46,986 nt of DNA from an uncultured Geobacter sp. (GTDB lineage: Bacteria; Desulfobacterota; Desulfuromonadia; Geobacterales; Geobacteraceae), in the NCBI GenBank assembly GCA_903925075.1, contig CAIYDQ010000287.1:1-46986 (forward strand), read 5' to 3'. Shown piece after piece: positions 45,956 through 46,986 of this stretch. Made by a program: the position numbers and the translations under genes. Below the pieces are notes generated by a model. That model did no database searches, had not been told where the DNA came from, and was given only the letters and a program-made list of their open reading frames with translations. Each line of letters starts with the position of its first letter. Position 1 is the stretch's first letter.

Positions 45956-46986
45956 ATGAATAACAGGACCGTAAAAGATATCGTCACACAGTGCCAGGGG
46001 ATCTTCGAAGACATCAACTTCGGTAGCGCCCGGGCCTGGAAGGAAGCCGGTCAGGGGCGCAAGGTGATCGGCTTCCTGCCGGTCTACGTCCCGCGGGAAA
46101 TCATCCACGCCGCCGGCATGCTCCCCTTGGGAATACTCGGGGGGGGTGCCGATATGGAAGTCATCCACGGCGACGCCTACTATCAAAGCTACATCTGCCG
46201 CATTCCGCGCTCCACCATCGAACTGGCCGTCACCGGCAAAATCGACTTCGTCGACGGCATGATGTTCCCCTCCATCTGCGATGTGATCCGCAACCTCTCC
46301 GGCATTTGGCAACTGCTCTTCAAGGACAAGTACGTCCGCTACTTCGACGTGCCGCAAAACTTCAAGGACGACGTGGGTGGCGTCTTCTTCACCAACGAGA
46401 TGCGCGAGTTCAAAGAGGGGCTGGAGAAGCTGGGGGGCCGGGAGGTCACCGACCAGGCCATCAACGATTCCATCGCCGTCTACAACGAGAACCGCCGCTG
46501 GGTGAACAAGGTCTACGACTACCGTGCCGACAAGCCCTGGAAGGCGCCCGCCGCCGAGGTCTATCTGCTGATGCGGGCCGGGATGGTGCTCCCGGTCGAG
46601 GAGCATACCCGGCTGATGCAGGAGTACCTGGTCGCCGCCGAAGGCTATGAGCGGCCGATGCGCGACAACTGCCGGGTCGCACTGACCGGCGCCTTCTGCG
46701 AACAGCCGCCGCTGAACCTGATCAAGTCCCTGGAGATGGCGGGGTGCTATATCGTCGACGACGACTTCATGCTGGTGAACCGCTGGATCCAGGGAGAGAT
46801 CGCGACCTCGGGCGATCCGATCCGCAACATCTCCAGCGCCTTCCTGCACCAGTCGGCCCAGACGGCGGCCAAGTATGAAGAGGACATCGACGTGAAGGGG
46901 GCCTACCTCTTGGACATCATCGCCAAGCGCCGGGCCGACGGCGTCATCTTCGCCTCGCCCAGCTTCTGCGATCCGGCGCTGCTCGA
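45956..46986 (+). CDS. bcrC: Class I benzoyl-CoA reductase subunit, BcrC-like (partial, runs off the end)
   Basis: The first 343 codons of a protein of the HgdB/BcrC family. VIGFLPVYVPREIIHAAGMLPLGILGGGADMEVIHGDAYYQSYICRIPRSTIELA and MMFPSICDVIRNLSGIWQLLF closely match the BcrC-type subunit of ATP-dependent benzoyl-CoA reductase (Thauera/Azoarcus), rather than BcrB or the class II BamB. Cys residues in SYICRIPRS, FPSICD and GAFCEQPP are candidates for iron-sulphur ligands. ATG 45956 follows ATAGGAG. Typical BcrC is about 380 residues, so some 40 residues lie beyond the window. Other bcr genes probably follow. A class I type is unexpected in a Geobacter-like genome, where the tungsten BamB-I system is the known one. 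Confidence 0.85.
   Translation, partial: MNNRTVKDIVTQCQGIFEDINFGSARAWKEAGQGRKVIGFLPVYVPREIIHAAGMLPLGILGGGADMEVIHGDAYYQSYICRIPRSTIELAVTGKIDFVDGMMFPSICDVIRNLSGIWQLLFKDKYVRYFDVPQNFKDDVGGVFFTNEMREFKEGLEKLGGREVTDQAINDSIAVYNENRRWVNKVYDYRADKPWKAPAAEVYLLMRAGMVLPVEEHTRLMQEYLVAAEGYERPMRDNCRVALTGAFCEQPPLNLIKSLEMAGCYIVDDDFMLVNRWIQGEIATSGDPIRNISSAFLHQSAQTAAKYEEDIDVKGAYLLDIIAKRRADGVIFASPSFCDPALL

Overview
The window looks like chromosomal DNA of a strictly anaerobic, Geobacter/Geomonas-like member of the Desulfobacterota. The evidence is a GC-rich composition, a benzoyl-CoA-type aromatic degradation set, a DUF485/ActP acetate symporter pair, three sigma-54 activators, a bacteriohemerythrin, CheX proteins and many short palindromic intergenic repeats. 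This assignment is inferred from gene content. No rRNA, tRNA, CRISPR array or transposase was seen.

Left region (1-22100), aromatic and short-chain acid catabolism: An orphan TRAP solute-binding protein comes first, then a CoA-transferase/acetyl-CoA hydrolase gene with a DUF485 + ActP symporter pair. Both units have near-identical candidate sigma-54 promoters with shared upstream boxes. Next come the dehydrogenase and hydratase of the benzoyl-CoA pathway (bamQ/had and bamR/dch types), then a thiolase, an enoyl-CoA hydratase and a 3-hydroxyacyl-CoA dehydrogenase. A long acyl-CoA dehydrogenase follows, then an SDR reductase with a second thiolase. Together these could carry a cyclic dienoyl-CoA through modified beta-oxidation to acetyl-CoA. 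Two of the promoters share an unusual inverted-repeat operator. The block ends with an amidohydrolase, an NtrB/NtrC-like two-component pair and a CBS-PAS sigma-54 activator, which are plausible regulators of the block.

Middle region (22100-34720), sensing and stress: A COG4315-type secreted protein is followed by a four-gene envelope-stress unit (Cys-rich periplasmic protein, PepSY-like protein, OmpR-type regulator and kinase). A c-di-GMP/chemotaxis group follows: a REC-PilZ protein, two CheX paralogues, a bacteriohemerythrin and an MCP with a clear sigma-28 promoter. After it comes an operon of a class II aldolase-family decarboxylase and a branched-chain-type ABC binding protein. That operon has a near-perfect sigma-54 promoter and lies divergent from its probable sigma-54 activator, with a palindromic array between them.

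Right region (34720-46986), transport and signalling: This holds a GT-C glycosyltransferase, a CNT-type nucleoside transporter, a complete ECF transporter operon (S, A1, A2, T), a periplasmic metallo-beta-lactamase-fold protein, an uncharacterised protein and a large hybrid histidine kinase. At the edge is the first ~343 codons of a class I (ATP-dependent) benzoyl-CoA reductase BcrC-like subunit, which is unexpected in a Geobacter-like genome.

Repeats: Four copies of a 90-110 bp palindromic REP-like element, a related 71 bp palindrome, two direct repeats flanking the MCP gene, and several 7- or 9-bp tandem arrays are scattered through the window, one of the arrays inside the hybrid kinase gene.
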